A DNA stretch of 64,000 nt from Streptomyces qinglanensis. GTDB lineage: Bacteria; Actinomycetota; Actinomycetes; Streptomycetales; Streptomycetaceae. Both the position numbers and the translations under genes were made by a program. Below, piece by piece: positions 8,718 through 17,427 of this stretch. Positions within the stretch are counted from its first letter, which is position 1, and every line of letters begins with the position of its first letter. The notes below the pieces were generated by a model. It saw only the letters and a list, made by a program, of their open reading frames with translations. It searched no databases and was not told the origin of the DNA. The stretch is taken from the NCBI RefSeq assembly GCF_900111245.1, contig NZ_FOGO01000019.1:103253-167252 (forward strand). The letters run 5' to 3'.

Positions 8718-11000
8718 TCAGTTCGCTGCGGTCCGGCGGACGGAGCGGTTGACGTCGTAGACGCCCGGCACCTGCCGCATGGCGCGCATCAGCGCGGGCA
8801 GCCCGGCGGCGTCGGGGAGTTGCAGGGTGTAGGTGTGGCGTACGCGCTGCTCGCTCGGGGGCTCGACATCTGCCGAGACGACGGAGGCACCTTCGGCGGC
8901 GATGGTCTCGGTGAGATCCGCGAGCAGATGCGGGCGCCCGAACGCCTCGGCCCGCAGAGTGACCCGGCAGCCCGCATCGCCCTGCTCCCAGCGCACCGGC
9001 AGGGTGAGACGCCCCGCGGAGGCCATCCGGGCCACCGACCGGCAGCTCTCCCGGTGCACGGTGACGGCGCCGCCGCGTACCGGGAATCCGGTGACCGCGT
9101 CCGTCGGCACGGGTGTGCAGCAGCGGGCGAGCCGCACCGGCGTACCGGGGTGGCCGGGGACGACGGGGATGTTCTCGCCGTACTCGACCGGCTGCTCCCC
9201 GTGCTCGACCGTCGGGTGCGCTGCGTTCTGCCGTGCGTCCTGCGGTGTGTGCCGCGCCGGACGGTGCTCGGGGTGCCGCGCTCCGCGGTGTTCCCCGCGT
9301 TCCCCGTGGTGCGGGGGCCGCCGCTCTCCCTGCGGCGCCTCGGAGGCTGCCGCGGCGTGTTCGCGCCGCGGGGCGTCCCGGCCGGTGTCGGCCGCGCTCT
9401 CGTGCGGGTCGGGGTCGGCGCGGCCGGGTGCGGCGAGCCATCCGCGGATGGCGAGCCGCGCCGCGGGCGTGCGCACATGTTCGAGCCACTCCGGTGCCGG
9501 GCCCGAGGGACTGCCGTGGCCGGGCTCCAGGAAGAGCTGGAGCGCGTCGCCGTCCCGCAGCACAGTGGTGAGAGCCACCAGCCGGCCGTTGACGCGGGCT
9601 CCGATGCACCGGTGCGCGGCCTCCCCCAGTCGGGCGTAGGCGGCATCCACGCAGGTCGCACCGGCCGGCAGCGGCAGCGCACCCCCAGCAGGCCCCTCCC
9701 CGCCGGGTGCGGCGCAGTAGACGGTGATCTCCAGGTCCTGCGCCAGCTCGTCACGCAGTTCCTGCCAGAAGGTGTTCGGGTCGGAAGCGTGGCTCTGCCA
9801 CTCCAGCAGGCGGGAGAGCCATCCGGGACGGGTGGGATCGGTCCGCTCCCCTGCCCCGTCGGCCGGCGCCGCTCCGCCGCCGTCCGGCTCGGCGGGGTCG
9901 GGCACCTCGGCGGTGGCGTGCGGGTCGCCGAGCGCGATGACCCCGGTCTCGGCCACCCGGTGCATGCGGCGGGTGCGGACGAGCACCTCGGCCACGTCGC
10001 CGTCCTCGTCGGCGATGGCAGTGTGCAGCGACTGGTAGAGGTTGAACTTGGGCGCCGCGATGAAGTCCTTGAACTCCGAGACGAGCGGAGCGAAACAGGT
10101 GTGCAGCTCGCCCAGCACGGCGTAGCAGTCCGCGTCCTCGTCCACGAGGACCAGCAGGCGCGCGAAGTCGCAGTCGCCCAACTGGCCGCGTTTGAGCCGC
10201 AGCCGGTGCACGGAGACGGTGTGCCGGGGGCGGATGAGCACCTGGGCGGCGATCCCCGCCTCGCGCAGCGTGCGGCGCACCCGGGAGGCGAAGGCGGTGA
10301 GCGGGTCGGGGCGGGTGTGCCGCTCCTGGATCAACTCGCGTGTCGCCGCGTGCTCTTCCGGATGGAGCACGGCGAAGACGAGGTCCTCCAACTCGCTCTT
10401 GAGCGCCTGGATCCCGAGCCGTTCCGCGAGCGGGATCAGCACGTCCCTGGTCACCTGGGCGATCCGGACCTGTTTCTCACGGCGCATCACGCCGAGGGTG
10501 CGCATGTTGTGCAGCCGGTCGGCGAGCTTGATCGACATGACCCGTACGTCGTTGCCGGTGGCGACGAGCATCTTGCGGAAGGTCTCCGGCTCGGCGGCCG
10601 AACCGTGGTCGACCTTCTCCAGCTTGGTGACCCCGTCGACGAGGTAGCAGACCTGGTCCCCGAACTCGCCCCGCACCTGTTCGAGCGTCACAGCGGTGTC
10701 CTCGACGGTGTCGTGCAGCAGCGAGGCCGTCAACGTCGTCGTCTCCGCGCCGAGCTGGGCCAGCAGCAGGGTGACCGCGAGGGGGTGGGTGATGTACGGC
10801 TCGCCGCTCTTGCGCATCTGGCCCCGGTGCGAGGACTCGGCCAGCATGTAGGCCCTGCGCAGCGGCCGCAGGTCGGCCCGCGGGTGGTGTGCTCTGTGCA
10901 CCTTCGCGACGTGTTCGATGGCATCCGGCAGGGAGTCGCGTGGCGTGGCGCCCAGCAGTGCCGCTCTGCTGAGCTTCCGCAGACTGCGCACCGCGCTCAT
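8718..11000 (-). CDS. rshA: RelA/SpoT paralogue RshA: (p)ppGpp hydrolase with a divergent synthetase domain
   Basis: A 760-residue long RSH protein. The HD hydrolase domain looks intact: RKSGEPYITHP, His96-Asp97 in LLHDTVEDT, GVTKLEK, and SIKLADRLHNMRT with the metal and nucleotide residues. The synthetase domain is partly eroded: GRPKHxxSIYxKM is replaced by IRPRHTVSVHRLRL, and DLVGVR-type by CDFARLL, although EFKDFIAAPK, YQSLHT and EVLVRT remain. A TGS domain follows (CIGARVNGRLVAL). The C-terminal ACT domain is preceded by a low-complexity segment (~500-590). This is the second Streptomyces RSH gene, not the main relA. It precedes the M1 peptidase. I infer hydrolase-biased activity from the motifs; biochemistry is not visible here. 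Confidence 0.88.
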   Translation of the reverse strand: MSAVRSLRKLSRAALLGATPRDSLPDAIEHVAKVHRAHHPRADLRPLRRAYMLAESSHRGQMRKSGEPYITHPLAVTLLLAQLGAETTTLTASLLHDTVEDTAVTLEQVRGEFGDQVCYLVDGVTKLEKVDHGSAAEPETFRKMLVATGNDVRVMSIKLADRLHNMRTLGVMRREKQVRIAQVTRDVLIPLAERLGIQALKSELEDLVFAVLHPEEHAATRELIQERHTRPDPLTAFASRVRRTLREAGIAAQVLIRPRHTVSVHRLRLKRGQLGDCDFARLLVLVDEDADCYAVLGELHTCFAPLVSEFKDFIAAPKFNLYQSLHTAIADEDGDVAEVLVRTRRMHRVAETGVIALGDPHATAEVPDPAEPDGGGAAPADGAGERTDPTRPGWLSRLLEWQSHASDPNTFWQELRDELAQDLEITVYCAAPGGEGPAGGALPLPAGATCVDAAYARLGEAAHRCIGARVNGRLVALTTVLRDGDALQLFLEPGHGSPSGPAPEWLEHVRTPAARLAIRGWLAAPGRADPDPHESAADTGRDAPRREHAAAASEAPQGERRPPHHGERGEHRGARHPEHRPARHTPQDARQNAAHPTVEHGEQPVEYGENIPVVPGHPGTPVRLARCCTPVPTDAVTGFPVRGGAVTVHRESCRSVARMASAGRLTLPVRWEQGDAGCRVTLRAEAFGRPHLLADLTETIAAEGASVVSADVEPPSEQRVRHTYTLQLPDAAGLPALMRAMRQVPGVYDVNRSVRRTAAN

Positions 11001-11143
11001 GGCACCTCCCGCTCCTGCGCACCCCGGGCCGGGGGTGCGATGGTACCGACCCCATCACGTGCCGCCGACCGGGTCCTGTCGAGCGTGAGGGGGATCACCC
11101 CATCGTGCGACGCCGGGGCGGGCCGTCAGTACGGCCGGTGCGG

Positions 11144-12037
11144 TCAGGAGAGCAGTGCCGGGTCGATCGCGCCCGATGCGACGATCTCGGCCGGGCCGGC
11201 CATCTCGATCTCCCCGTCGGGCCGCTCGGTGATCTCCAGGCGGCCTCCGGGCACCTCCACCGTGTAGGTCACGGCCACGCCGTCCCGCCGCGGATCGGCA
11301 CCGTCCCTGCGGGCTGCCGCGACCATCACCGCGCAGGCACCGGTGCCGCAGGACCGGGTCTCGCCCGCACCGCGCTCGTGCACCCGCAGCGCGACATGCC
11401 GGGGGCCCCGCGCGACCACGAACTCGACGTTGACGCCGTCCGGGTAGGCGGCGGCAGGCAGCACCTGCGGCGCCTCCTGCAGGGTGCCCGCCTCCGCCAG
11501 GTCCGGGACGAACACCACCGCGTGCGGATTCCCCATGCCGACCTTGCGGGCCGGCCAGGTGTGCCCGGGGACACTGACCGTGATCCCGCTCCCGTCGCCG
11601 CCCGCCTCGCCGGCCGGTGCCGCCAGTTCGGCCGCGCCCATGCCCACGGTGATGTCACCGCCGTCCTCGGCGATGTGCACCCTGCGCACCCCCGCGCGGG
11701 TCGCGACGGGGAGTTCGCCGCTTCCGGCGAGCCCGGCACGCTCCAGGTAGCGCGCGAAGACGCGGGTGCCGTTGCCGCACATCTCCGCGACGGATCCGTC
11801 GCCGTTGCGGTAGTCCATGAACCACTCCGCTTCGGCGGCCATGGACGCGGCTTCCGGGTGCGCCGCCGAGCGGACGACGCGCAGCAGGCCGTCCCCGCCG
11901 ATGCCCGCACGCCGGTCGCACAGCCGGGCCACCGTCTCGGGCGGCAGGTCCAGCAGACCGTCCGGGTCCGGAATGATCACGAAGTCGTTCTCCGTGCCGT
12001 GCCCCTTGAGGAACGGCACTCCTGGTGTGCTGATCAC
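11144..12037 (-). CDS. dapF: Diaminopimelate epimerase
   Basis: A 297-residue DapF, which converts LL- to meso-diaminopimelate in the lysine and peptidoglycan pathway. Both catalytic cysteine regions are present: MCGNGTRVFARYL in the first half and SCGTGACAVMVAA in the second. The N-terminus FLKGHGTENDFVI is typical. I use the GTG at 12037, which gives the usual N-terminus; a GTG at 12088 is in frame but adds an atypical 17 residues, and the ribosome binding site for the chosen start is weak. Streptomyces peptidoglycan uses LL-DAP, so meso-DAP here mainly feeds lysine (family knowledge). It lies downstream of a small membrane protein gene and miaA. Confidence 0.93.
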   Translation of the reverse strand: MISTPGVPFLKGHGTENDFVIIPDPDGLLDLPPETVARLCDRRAGIGGDGLLRVVRSAAHPEAASMAAEAEWFMDYRNGDGSVAEMCGNGTRVFARYLERAGLAGSGELPVATRAGVRRVHIAEDGGDITVGMGAAELAAPAGEAGGDGSGITVSVPGHTWPARKVGMGNPHAVVFVPDLAEAGTLQEAPQVLPAAAYPDGVNVEFVVARGPRHVALRVHERGAGETRSCGTGACAVMVAAARRDGADPRRDGVAVTYTVEVPGGRLEITERPDGEIEMAGPAEIVASGAIDPALLS

Positions 12038-12101
12038 GCTGCCGATCGTACGGGAGTCAGGGGCGCACCCCGTCTGCGGGCAGGTCACGGCGGCGGGCAG
12101 G

Positions 12102-12632
12102 TCAGCGGAGCCGGGCCACCCGCCAGACGGCCAGCGCCACGACGGTGCAGACCACCACGGCGTAGAGCAGGACGACCCGCCAGTCGGGGCGTCCGCCGGA
12201 GCCGCGGGCCGGGAGCCCCGGCCAGGTGTGCCCCACCCGGCGGGCCGCCATCACGCTCCAGCCGGCCGAGCAGCCGCACAGCAGCAGCCCGAGCATCGCG
12301 ACCACCGCTCCGGCGCTGTCGCCGGGCTCGAAGGCGAGCGGGAAGGCGAACATCAGCGAGCCGAGAGCACCCAGCACCACGATCGGCGCGAGCTGCCACA
12401 GCCGGAGCTTGCGCTGCGGACGCAGCTCGTGCGGCTCCACCGGCGGCCCCTGCTCCGCTCCGGGCTCCTCGGCGACCGGCTCGTCCGGATCCGGGTCCGC
12501 CTCCGCGTCCGCCGCGAGCTCGTGCCCCGGGAGCGGCTCACGGTCCCCCGTGACCGCACGCCCCGGCAGCTCGCGCTCCGGCGAGAGCTCCGCGTCCGCG
12601 GGAGTGGAATCGTCCCGAGGGCTGGCCTCCAT
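12102..12632 (-). CDS. Small integral membrane protein, function unknown
   Basis: A 176-residue protein with an acidic, Pro/Glu-rich cytoplasmic N-terminal half (to ~85), then about three membrane segments: LAPIVVLGALGSLMFAFPLA, AVVAMLGLLLCGCSAGW and VVLLYAVVVCTVVALAVW. The tail is short and basic. The ATG at 12632 has GGGAGGG nine bases upstream; the frame extends to 12662 but without a comparable site. It sits between miaA and dapF on the same strand, 64 bp from dapF, so it is probably in their operon. I do not recognise the family and see no catalytic motif. Confidence 0.7.
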   Translation of the reverse strand: MEASPRDDSTPADAELSPERELPGRAVTGDREPLPGHELAADAEADPDPDEPVAEEPGAEQGPPVEPHELRPQRKLRLWQLAPIVVLGALGSLMFAFPLAFEPGDSAGAVVAMLGLLLCGCSAGWSVMAARRVGHTWPGLPARGSGGRPDWRVVLLYAVVVCTVVALAVWRVARLR

Positions 12633-12740
12633 TGCCACGCGCCCTCCCAACTCCGGCTTCACGGCACCCGACGTTGCTCGATGATGGCACGCCGGGGGTG
12701 ACGGGACGGTCGCTCAGGGCTTCCCGATGCCATCACGTGA

Positions 12741-13700
12741 TCAGGCTGTAACCGCCTCCGTGAGCAACGCCAGCGCCGCCCCCGGCAGTTCCCGCCGGTC
12801 GGCGACCGCTCCGCTCAGCCAGTTCACCCGCGGATCGCGGCGGAACCAGGAGTCCTGACGGCGCGCGAAGCGCTTGGTCGCGCGGACGGTCGCCGTGCGG
12901 GCCTCGTCCAGCGTGCACTCCCCCGCGAGTGCGGCGAGGACCTGCTGGTATCCGAGGGCGCGGGGGGCCGTGCGCCCCTCCCGCAGCCCCTGCCGCTCCA
13001 GCTCCCGGACCTCCTCCACCAGGCCGCCCTCCCACATCCGGTCCACCCGGCGGGAGATCCGCTCGTCCAGTTCGGGCCGTGCCACGTCCACGCCGATCTG
13101 CACGGTCTCGTAGACGGCCTCGTGACCTGGCAGGTTCGCGGTGAAGGGCCGCCCCGTGATCTCGATGACCTCCAGGGCCCGTACGACGCGTCTGCCGTTG
13201 CTGGGGAGAATCGCCCGGGCCGCCTCCGGGTCGGCTGCCGCGAGCCGCGCGTGCAGCGGGCCGGGGCCGTGCTCCGCCAGCTCCGCCTCCAGCCGGGCGC
13301 GCACCTCGGGGTCGGTGCCGGGGAACTCCATGGCGTCCAGTGCGCCGCGGACGTACAGCCCGGAGCCGCCGACCAGTACGGGCACCCTGCCCAGCGCGCG
13401 CAGCCTGTCTATCTCCGCGCGGGCCAGCCGCTGGTACTCCGCGACGCTCGCGGCGACGGTGACGTCCCAGATGTCGAGCAGATGGTGCGGGACGCCCTGC
13501 CGCTCCTGGACGGTCAGCTTGGCCGTTCCGATGTCCATGCCCCGGTAGAGCTGCATCGAGTCGGCGTTGACGACTTCGCCGCCCAGCTCACGGGCGAGGA
13601 ATACGCCCAGGTCCGACTTGCCGGCCGCGGTGGGGCCCACCACGGCGACGACCGGCGGGGAATCCGACGGGAGGGGCGGGGAGGCGGCTGCGTCATTCAC
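12741..13700 (-). CDS. miaA: tRNA dimethylallyltransferase MiaA
   Basis: A 319-residue MiaA, which transfers a dimethylallyl group to N6 of A37 in tRNAs reading UNN codons. The P-loop is VVGPTAAGKSDLGV near the N-terminus, followed by NADSMQLYRGMDIGTAKLT, HHLLDIWDV and the GGSGLYVRG motif. The C-terminal region carries the ALGYQQ motif and RxTKRFARRQDSWF-like sequence (ATKRFARRQDSWFRRD). The start is GTG 13700. MiaB, encoded 2 kb away on the same strand, methylthiolates the product of this enzyme. Confidence 0.95.
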   Translation of the reverse strand: MNDAAASPPLPSDSPPVVAVVGPTAAGKSDLGVFLARELGGEVVNADSMQLYRGMDIGTAKLTVQERQGVPHHLLDIWDVTVAASVAEYQRLARAEIDRLRALGRVPVLVGGSGLYVRGALDAMEFPGTDPEVRARLEAELAEHGPGPLHARLAAADPEAARAILPSNGRRVVRALEVIEITGRPFTANLPGHEAVYETVQIGVDVARPELDERISRRVDRMWEGGLVEEVRELERQGLREGRTAPRALGYQQVLAALAGECTLDEARTATVRATKRFARRQDSWFRRDPRVNWLSGAVADRRELPGAALALLTEAVTA

Positions 13701-13881
13701 GGGTCAAGTCTCGCAAACCCGTCGGCGCCTTCTCGAACGAGCGACGTGACGGGGCGCCCATGGGGTCGTTCCCCGTTGCGAGGTTCCGACAGCCGGTTTT
13801 CCGCCGGTGCCCAGGGGCGGCGCAATGGGACGCTCCGCGCGGCACGGGATTTCGCCCGCACGAGGAGGATCTGGAGTAATT

Positions 13882-14292
13882 ATGGGCGTTTTTGCCAAAC
13901 TTTTCGGTCGTTCGTCCAGCACGTCAACGCAGGAGGCCCGTGAGGCCACCCCCGCGGGGGATTCCGAAGCCCGGGAGCTGCCCACCGAGCCGGGCGGCGG
14001 ATCCGCCGCGGTGCATCCCCAGGGCGGCGAACCGGAGAGCAGCGAACCGGAGGGCGTGGAATCGGGCGGAGCGGGCACCCGGGGCCGTGAGGATGTGTCC
14101 TCGGGGGAGGCTCGTGCGGCCGCAGAGGCTCCGGTGGATGCACATGGCTCCGAGGAATCCGAGGGGGCGGCCGACGCCGGGACCGCCGCGGCGGCCGGCA
14201 GCGGACCGGGCGAAGCAGGTGTCGGCATCCCCAAGCAACCGTCCGCGGACGAGGCCGCCGACAGCGAGACGGGAGAGAACGCCCGCAAGTAG
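13882..14292 (+). CDS. Small acidic hydrophilic protein, function unknown
   Basis: A 136-residue protein starting MGVFAKLFGRSSSTS; the rest is low-complexity and rich in Glu, Gly, Ala, Ser and Pro, with no predicted fold. The short amphipathic N-terminus could touch a membrane or partner. I start it at ATG 13882 with GGAG five bases upstream. The open frame to 13807 lacks a ribosome binding site. It is followed 45 bp later by the MT0933-like gene, likely the same transcript, and is divergent from miaA. I do not recognise the family. Confidence 0.6.
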   Translation: MGVFAKLFGRSSSTSTQEAREATPAGDSEARELPTEPGGGSAAVHPQGGEPESSEPEGVESGGAGTRGREDVSSGEARAAAEAPVDAHGSEESEGAADAGTAAAAGSGPGEAGVGIPKQPSADEAADSETGENARK

Positions 14293-14337
14293 GCCGTGCG
14301 GCGAGGTCCGCTCGGCGTGGGAGAAAGGTGAACCGCG

Positions 14338-14586
14338 ATGGGCTTCATGGACAAGGTCAAGGGCATGCTCGGCCAGCACGGCGACAAGGTCCAGCAGGGT
14401 GTGGACAAGGCCGCGCAGGTAGCGGACTCCAAGACCAAGGGCAAGTACAGCGACAAGATCGATTCCGGCGCCCGGAAGGCCAAGGACACCGCTCGGAAGC
14501 TGGCCGACGAAGGCCGCGGAGGCAGCGGGTCGGGCGGCGGGCAGTCCGGGGCCGGCCCTGCCGGCGGCAGCGGCACCGGCTCCTGA
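14338..14586 (+). CDS. MT0933/Rv0909-type antitoxin-family small protein
   Basis: An 82-residue protein, MGFMDKVKGMLGQHGDKVQQ followed by GVDKAAQVADSKTKGKYSDK, matching the pattern of the MT0933 antitoxin-like family: a short amphipathic helix, a DK-rich body, then a Gly/Ser tail. Despite the family name, no toxin gene lies next to it; the neighbour upstream is the acidic low-complexity protein. AAAGGTGA before ATG 14338 is a plausible ribosome binding site. The role is unproven; many actinobacterial copies are solitary. Confidence 0.65.
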   Translation: MGFMDKVKGMLGQHGDKVQQGVDKAAQVADSKTKGKYSDKIDSGARKAKDTARKLADEGRGGSGSGGGQSGAGPAGGSGTGS

Positions 14587-14929
14587 GCCCTCCGGGCGGG
14601 ACCGGCTGCCTCCCCCGCGCGGTGGGGCTCGGCCGGCCCCGGGGCAGGCGGCCCTGGGCCGCCGCGGCCGCGTGCCGGACAGCGGCCGGCACGGTCCCGT
14701 GACCTTCACCGTCGGACGGCCTCCGGCGGCCCTCCGAGGGCCCCCGGCAGGCGGGCATTCCGCGGCGGCCGCTCCGGCGCCCCGGGCTTTCATCCGGCAT
14801 GTCCTCGGCGCCCCGCCCGGCAGCCCTGGAAGGCACTCAGTGGGGGTGTACGGCGCGCATCGGCGCCGGACGCCCCCACTGCCGTCCGCCGCAACGGGGG
14901 TACACCCGCGGCGCAGTCCGGACGTACGG
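14587..14929. other. Convergent intergenic region
   Basis: 343 bp without a convincing gene between convergent genes. It is very GC-rich with several overlapping small dyads. The only element I can support is the terminator-like hairpin at 14839-14880. Confidence 0.5.
14839..14880. terminator. Probable terminator hairpin
   Basis: Arms agtgggggtgt (14839-14849) and acgcccccact (14870-14880) pair with one G-U. The intervening bases can form an inner GC stem. It is placed between the MT0933-like gene and the LigB/MEMO-like gene. Confidence 0.55.
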
Positions 14930-15637
14930 TCAGGACCAGCTCGCGACCAGGTAGCCCACGCCGTAGGGCGCTTCGTCGTAGAGCAGCTTTCCGGCCAGGT
15001 CGCTGCCCTGCCCGGCACCCGCGAGCACCTGCCAGGAGGACCGTCCGGCGGCTTTCAGCTCGTACGCCAGCTCCTCGTCCAGCGCGAGCAGCGCGGCGGT
15101 GTCGGCCTCGGACAGCGCGCGGGCGGCCTCCGCGTCGAAGGCCGCGGCCCGCTCGTCGAAATAGCCGGGCGCCTTGAGAGTGCGGCAGTTGCTGCCGTCG
15201 CCCATCACCAGCAGCGCCACCCGGTCGGCGCGGGCCGCCAGCTCTCGGCCCGCCTCCTGGCAGCGGTCCCGCGAGAGGGGTTCCCCGATGCCCAGCCCCT
15301 CGACCGGGGAGCAGGTCCAGTCCGTGCGTTCCAGGAGCCAGGCGCCGACGGTCAGCGAGGGGGGCAGTTCGCGGCGGGCGGGCTCGCCCTTGCCGAGACT
15401 CACCTCGAGGGGCACGCCGAACCCGGCGAGCGTTCCCCGTGCTCCCTGCGAGTGGGGACCGCGTCCGGCCGGTTCCGCGGGGCCGAGCACGCACAACAGG
15501 TCCGGGCGGGCGGCCGCCAGGACACCGAGGGCGTCGTAGCAGGCGGCCCGCGCCTGGTCCATCTCGGCGGCGGCTCCGCCCGCGACCTCGGGCACGAGCA
15601 GCGGGGGGCAAGGGCATACGGCTGCGGCGACAAGCAT
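14930..15637 (-). CDS. Class III extradiol dioxygenase / MEMO-like (LigB-fold) protein
   Basis: A 235-residue protein whose N-terminus MLVAAAVCPCPPLLVPEVAG and internal VALLVMGDGSNCRTLKAPGY resemble the LigB/MEMO superfamily proteins conserved beside miaB in streptomycetes. LigB enzymes use two His and one Glu to bind Fe(II). The usual HG(D/S)-type histidine motif is replaced here by MGDGSNC, and very few histidines occur, so catalysis is doubtful. I start it at ATG 15637 rather than the in-frame GTG 15667, which adds a charged, atypical leader. It lies 190 bp downstream of miaB, beyond a terminator. Confidence 0.6.
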   Translation of the reverse strand: MLVAAAVCPCPPLLVPEVAGGAAAEMDQARAACYDALGVLAAARPDLLCVLGPAEPAGRGPHSQGARGTLAGFGVPLEVSLGKGEPARRELPPSLTVGAWLLERTDWTCSPVEGLGIGEPLSRDRCQEAGRELAARADRVALLVMGDGSNCRTLKAPGYFDERAAAFDAEAARALSEADTAALLALDEELAYELKAAGRSSWQVLAGAGQGSDLAGKLLYDEAPYGVGYLVASWS

Positions 15638-15750
15638 GGCGCGCAGCTTAAGTGCCCCGCACGCCACTTCCCACCCTGCCCGCGCCGGGACTCACCCGCC
15701 CGTGCGAGATCGGCCGAAACAGGTGACGCCGTCCGGCGACCGCCCGGCCG

Positions 15751-15787
15751 GCCGGGGAGGGCCGGTGGTTTCCCGGCCCTCCCCGGC
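15751..15787 (-). terminator. Terminator downstream of miaB
   Basis: A perfect 15-bp stem (15751-15765 with 15773-15787) with a seven-base loop lies 41 bp past the miaB stop. There is no long T run, as is usual in high-GC actinobacteria. Confidence 0.75.
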
Positions 15788-15827
15788 ACTCGGTATTCGG
15801 TGTCCGCTCGGCGCGGGCCGCAGCAGC

Positions 15828-17345
15828 TCAGCCCAGGCCGCAGCCACCGGTGGCGACCGGAAGCGGATCGGGGGCGCCGACGGTGGGCAGCCCGAGCATG
15901 ACGCCGTTGCCCTGCTGCTCCTGCGGCGCGGAGGTGCGCCGCTCCCAGGCGTCGCCCGCACGCGTGCGGCGCACGGCCCTGGCGGGTCCCTCGGCGAGCA
16001 GATGATGGGGGGCCGCGTAGGTGATGTCGACGGTCACGACGTCTCCGGGCCGCACCGGCTCCTCGGGCCGGGTGAAGTGCACCAGCCGGTTGTCGGGGGC
16101 ACGTCCGGACAGCCGCCGGGTGGCGTCGTCCTTGCGGCCCTCGCCCTCGGCGACCATCAGCTCCAGCGTGCGGCCGACCTGCTTCTTGTTCTCCTCCCAG
16201 GAGATCTCCTCCTGGAGTGCCACCAGGCGCTCGTAGCGCTCCTGCACGACCTTCTTGGGGATCTGGTCGGGCATCTCGGCGGCGGGAGTGCCGGGGCGCT
16301 TGCTGTACTGGAAGGTGAACGCCTGCGCGAACCGGGCCTCGCGCACCACGTGCAGCGTCTCGGCGAAGTCCTCCTCGGTCTCGCCGGGGAAGCCGACGAT
16401 GATGTCGGTCGAGAGCGCGGCCTCCGGAATGGCGGCGCGGACCTTCTCGATGATCCCGAGGAAGCGCTCCTGCCGGTAGGAGCGCCGCATCGCCTTGAGG
16501 ACGCGGGAGGATCCGGACTGCAGGGGCATGTGCAACTGCGGCATCACGTTGGGCGTCTCCGCCATGGCGGCGATCACGTCGTCGGTGAAGTCGCGGGGGT
16601 GGGGCGAGGTGAAGCGGACGCGCTCGAGTCCGTCGATCCGGCCGCACGCGCGCAGCAGCTTGCTGAACGCCTCGCGGTCGCCGATGTCGGAGCCGTAGGC
16701 GTTGACGTTCTGGCCGAGCAGGGTGATCTCGCTGACGCCCTCGTCGACCAGCGCTTCGATCTCGGCGAGGATGTCGCCGGGGCGGCGGTCCTTCTCCTTG
16801 CCCCGCAGCTGCGGGACGATGCAGAAGGTGCAGGTGTTGTTGCAGCCCACCGAGACCGAGACCCACGCCGCGTAGGCGCTCTCGCGGCGGGTGGGCAGGG
16901 TGGAGGGGAATGCCTCCAGCGACTCGGCGATCTCGACCTGCGCCTCGTCCTGCAGCCTGGCGCGCTCCAGCAGCACGGGCAGCTTGCCGACGTTGTGGGT
17001 GCCGAAGACGACGTCGACCCAGGGAGCCTTCTCGACGATGGTGTCCCGGTCCTTCTGGGCCAGGCAGCCGCCGACCGCGATCTGCATCCCCGGGCGCGCG
17101 GCCTTCTTCGGGGCGAGCTGGCCGAGATTGCCGTAGAGCCGGTTGTCGGCGTTCTCGCGCACGGCGCAGGTGTTGAAGACGACGACGTCCGCCGCGTCGG
17201 TGCCCTGGGGGGCGCGGACATATCCGGCACCCTCCAGCAGTCCCGCCATCCGCTCGGAGTCGTGGACGTTCATCTGACACCCGAAGGTGCGTACCTCGTA
17301 CGTCCCCTTGACGTCCGCTGCCTGACTCCGGTCGCTACTGCTCAT
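15828..17345 (-). CDS. miaB: tRNA-2-methylthio-N6-dimethylallyladenosine synthase MiaB
   Basis: A 505-residue radical-SAM methylthiotransferase that adds a methylthio group to C2 of i6A37 in tRNA. The N-terminal UPF0004 domain supplies three cysteines for the auxiliary Fe-S cluster (FGCQMNVHDSE, FNTCAVREN, GGCLAQKD). The radical SAM motif is CNNTCTFC. A TRAM domain ends the protein (~430-495). I use ATG 17345 (MSSSDRSQAADVKGTYEVRT); the frame stays open upstream to 17507 but encodes an atypical leader. Its substrate is made by MiaA, encoded nearby. Confidence 0.95.
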   Translation of the reverse strand: MSSSDRSQAADVKGTYEVRTFGCQMNVHDSERMAGLLEGAGYVRAPQGTDAADVVVFNTCAVRENADNRLYGNLGQLAPKKAARPGMQIAVGGCLAQKDRDTIVEKAPWVDVVFGTHNVGKLPVLLERARLQDEAQVEIAESLEAFPSTLPTRRESAYAAWVSVSVGCNNTCTFCIVPQLRGKEKDRRPGDILAEIEALVDEGVSEITLLGQNVNAYGSDIGDREAFSKLLRACGRIDGLERVRFTSPHPRDFTDDVIAAMAETPNVMPQLHMPLQSGSSRVLKAMRRSYRQERFLGIIEKVRAAIPEAALSTDIIVGFPGETEEDFAETLHVVREARFAQAFTFQYSKRPGTPAAEMPDQIPKKVVQERYERLVALQEEISWEENKKQVGRTLELMVAEGEGRKDDATRRLSGRAPDNRLVHFTRPEEPVRPGDVVTVDITYAAPHHLLAEGPARAVRRTRAGDAWERRTSAPQEQQGNGVMLGLPTVGAPDPLPVATGGCGLG

Positions 17346-17427
17346 GCGACAAGGGTAGGCGTTCGCACGGGCGGCCTCGGCCGCGTGAGGGCACGTCGCA
17401 GGCACTGGCCCAGGAGTGTGACGCACC

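Noticed and set aside
12681..12735. Terminator after miaA from tgatggca / tgccatca
   Set aside because: An eight-base stem with a loop of about 36 bases is not convincing.
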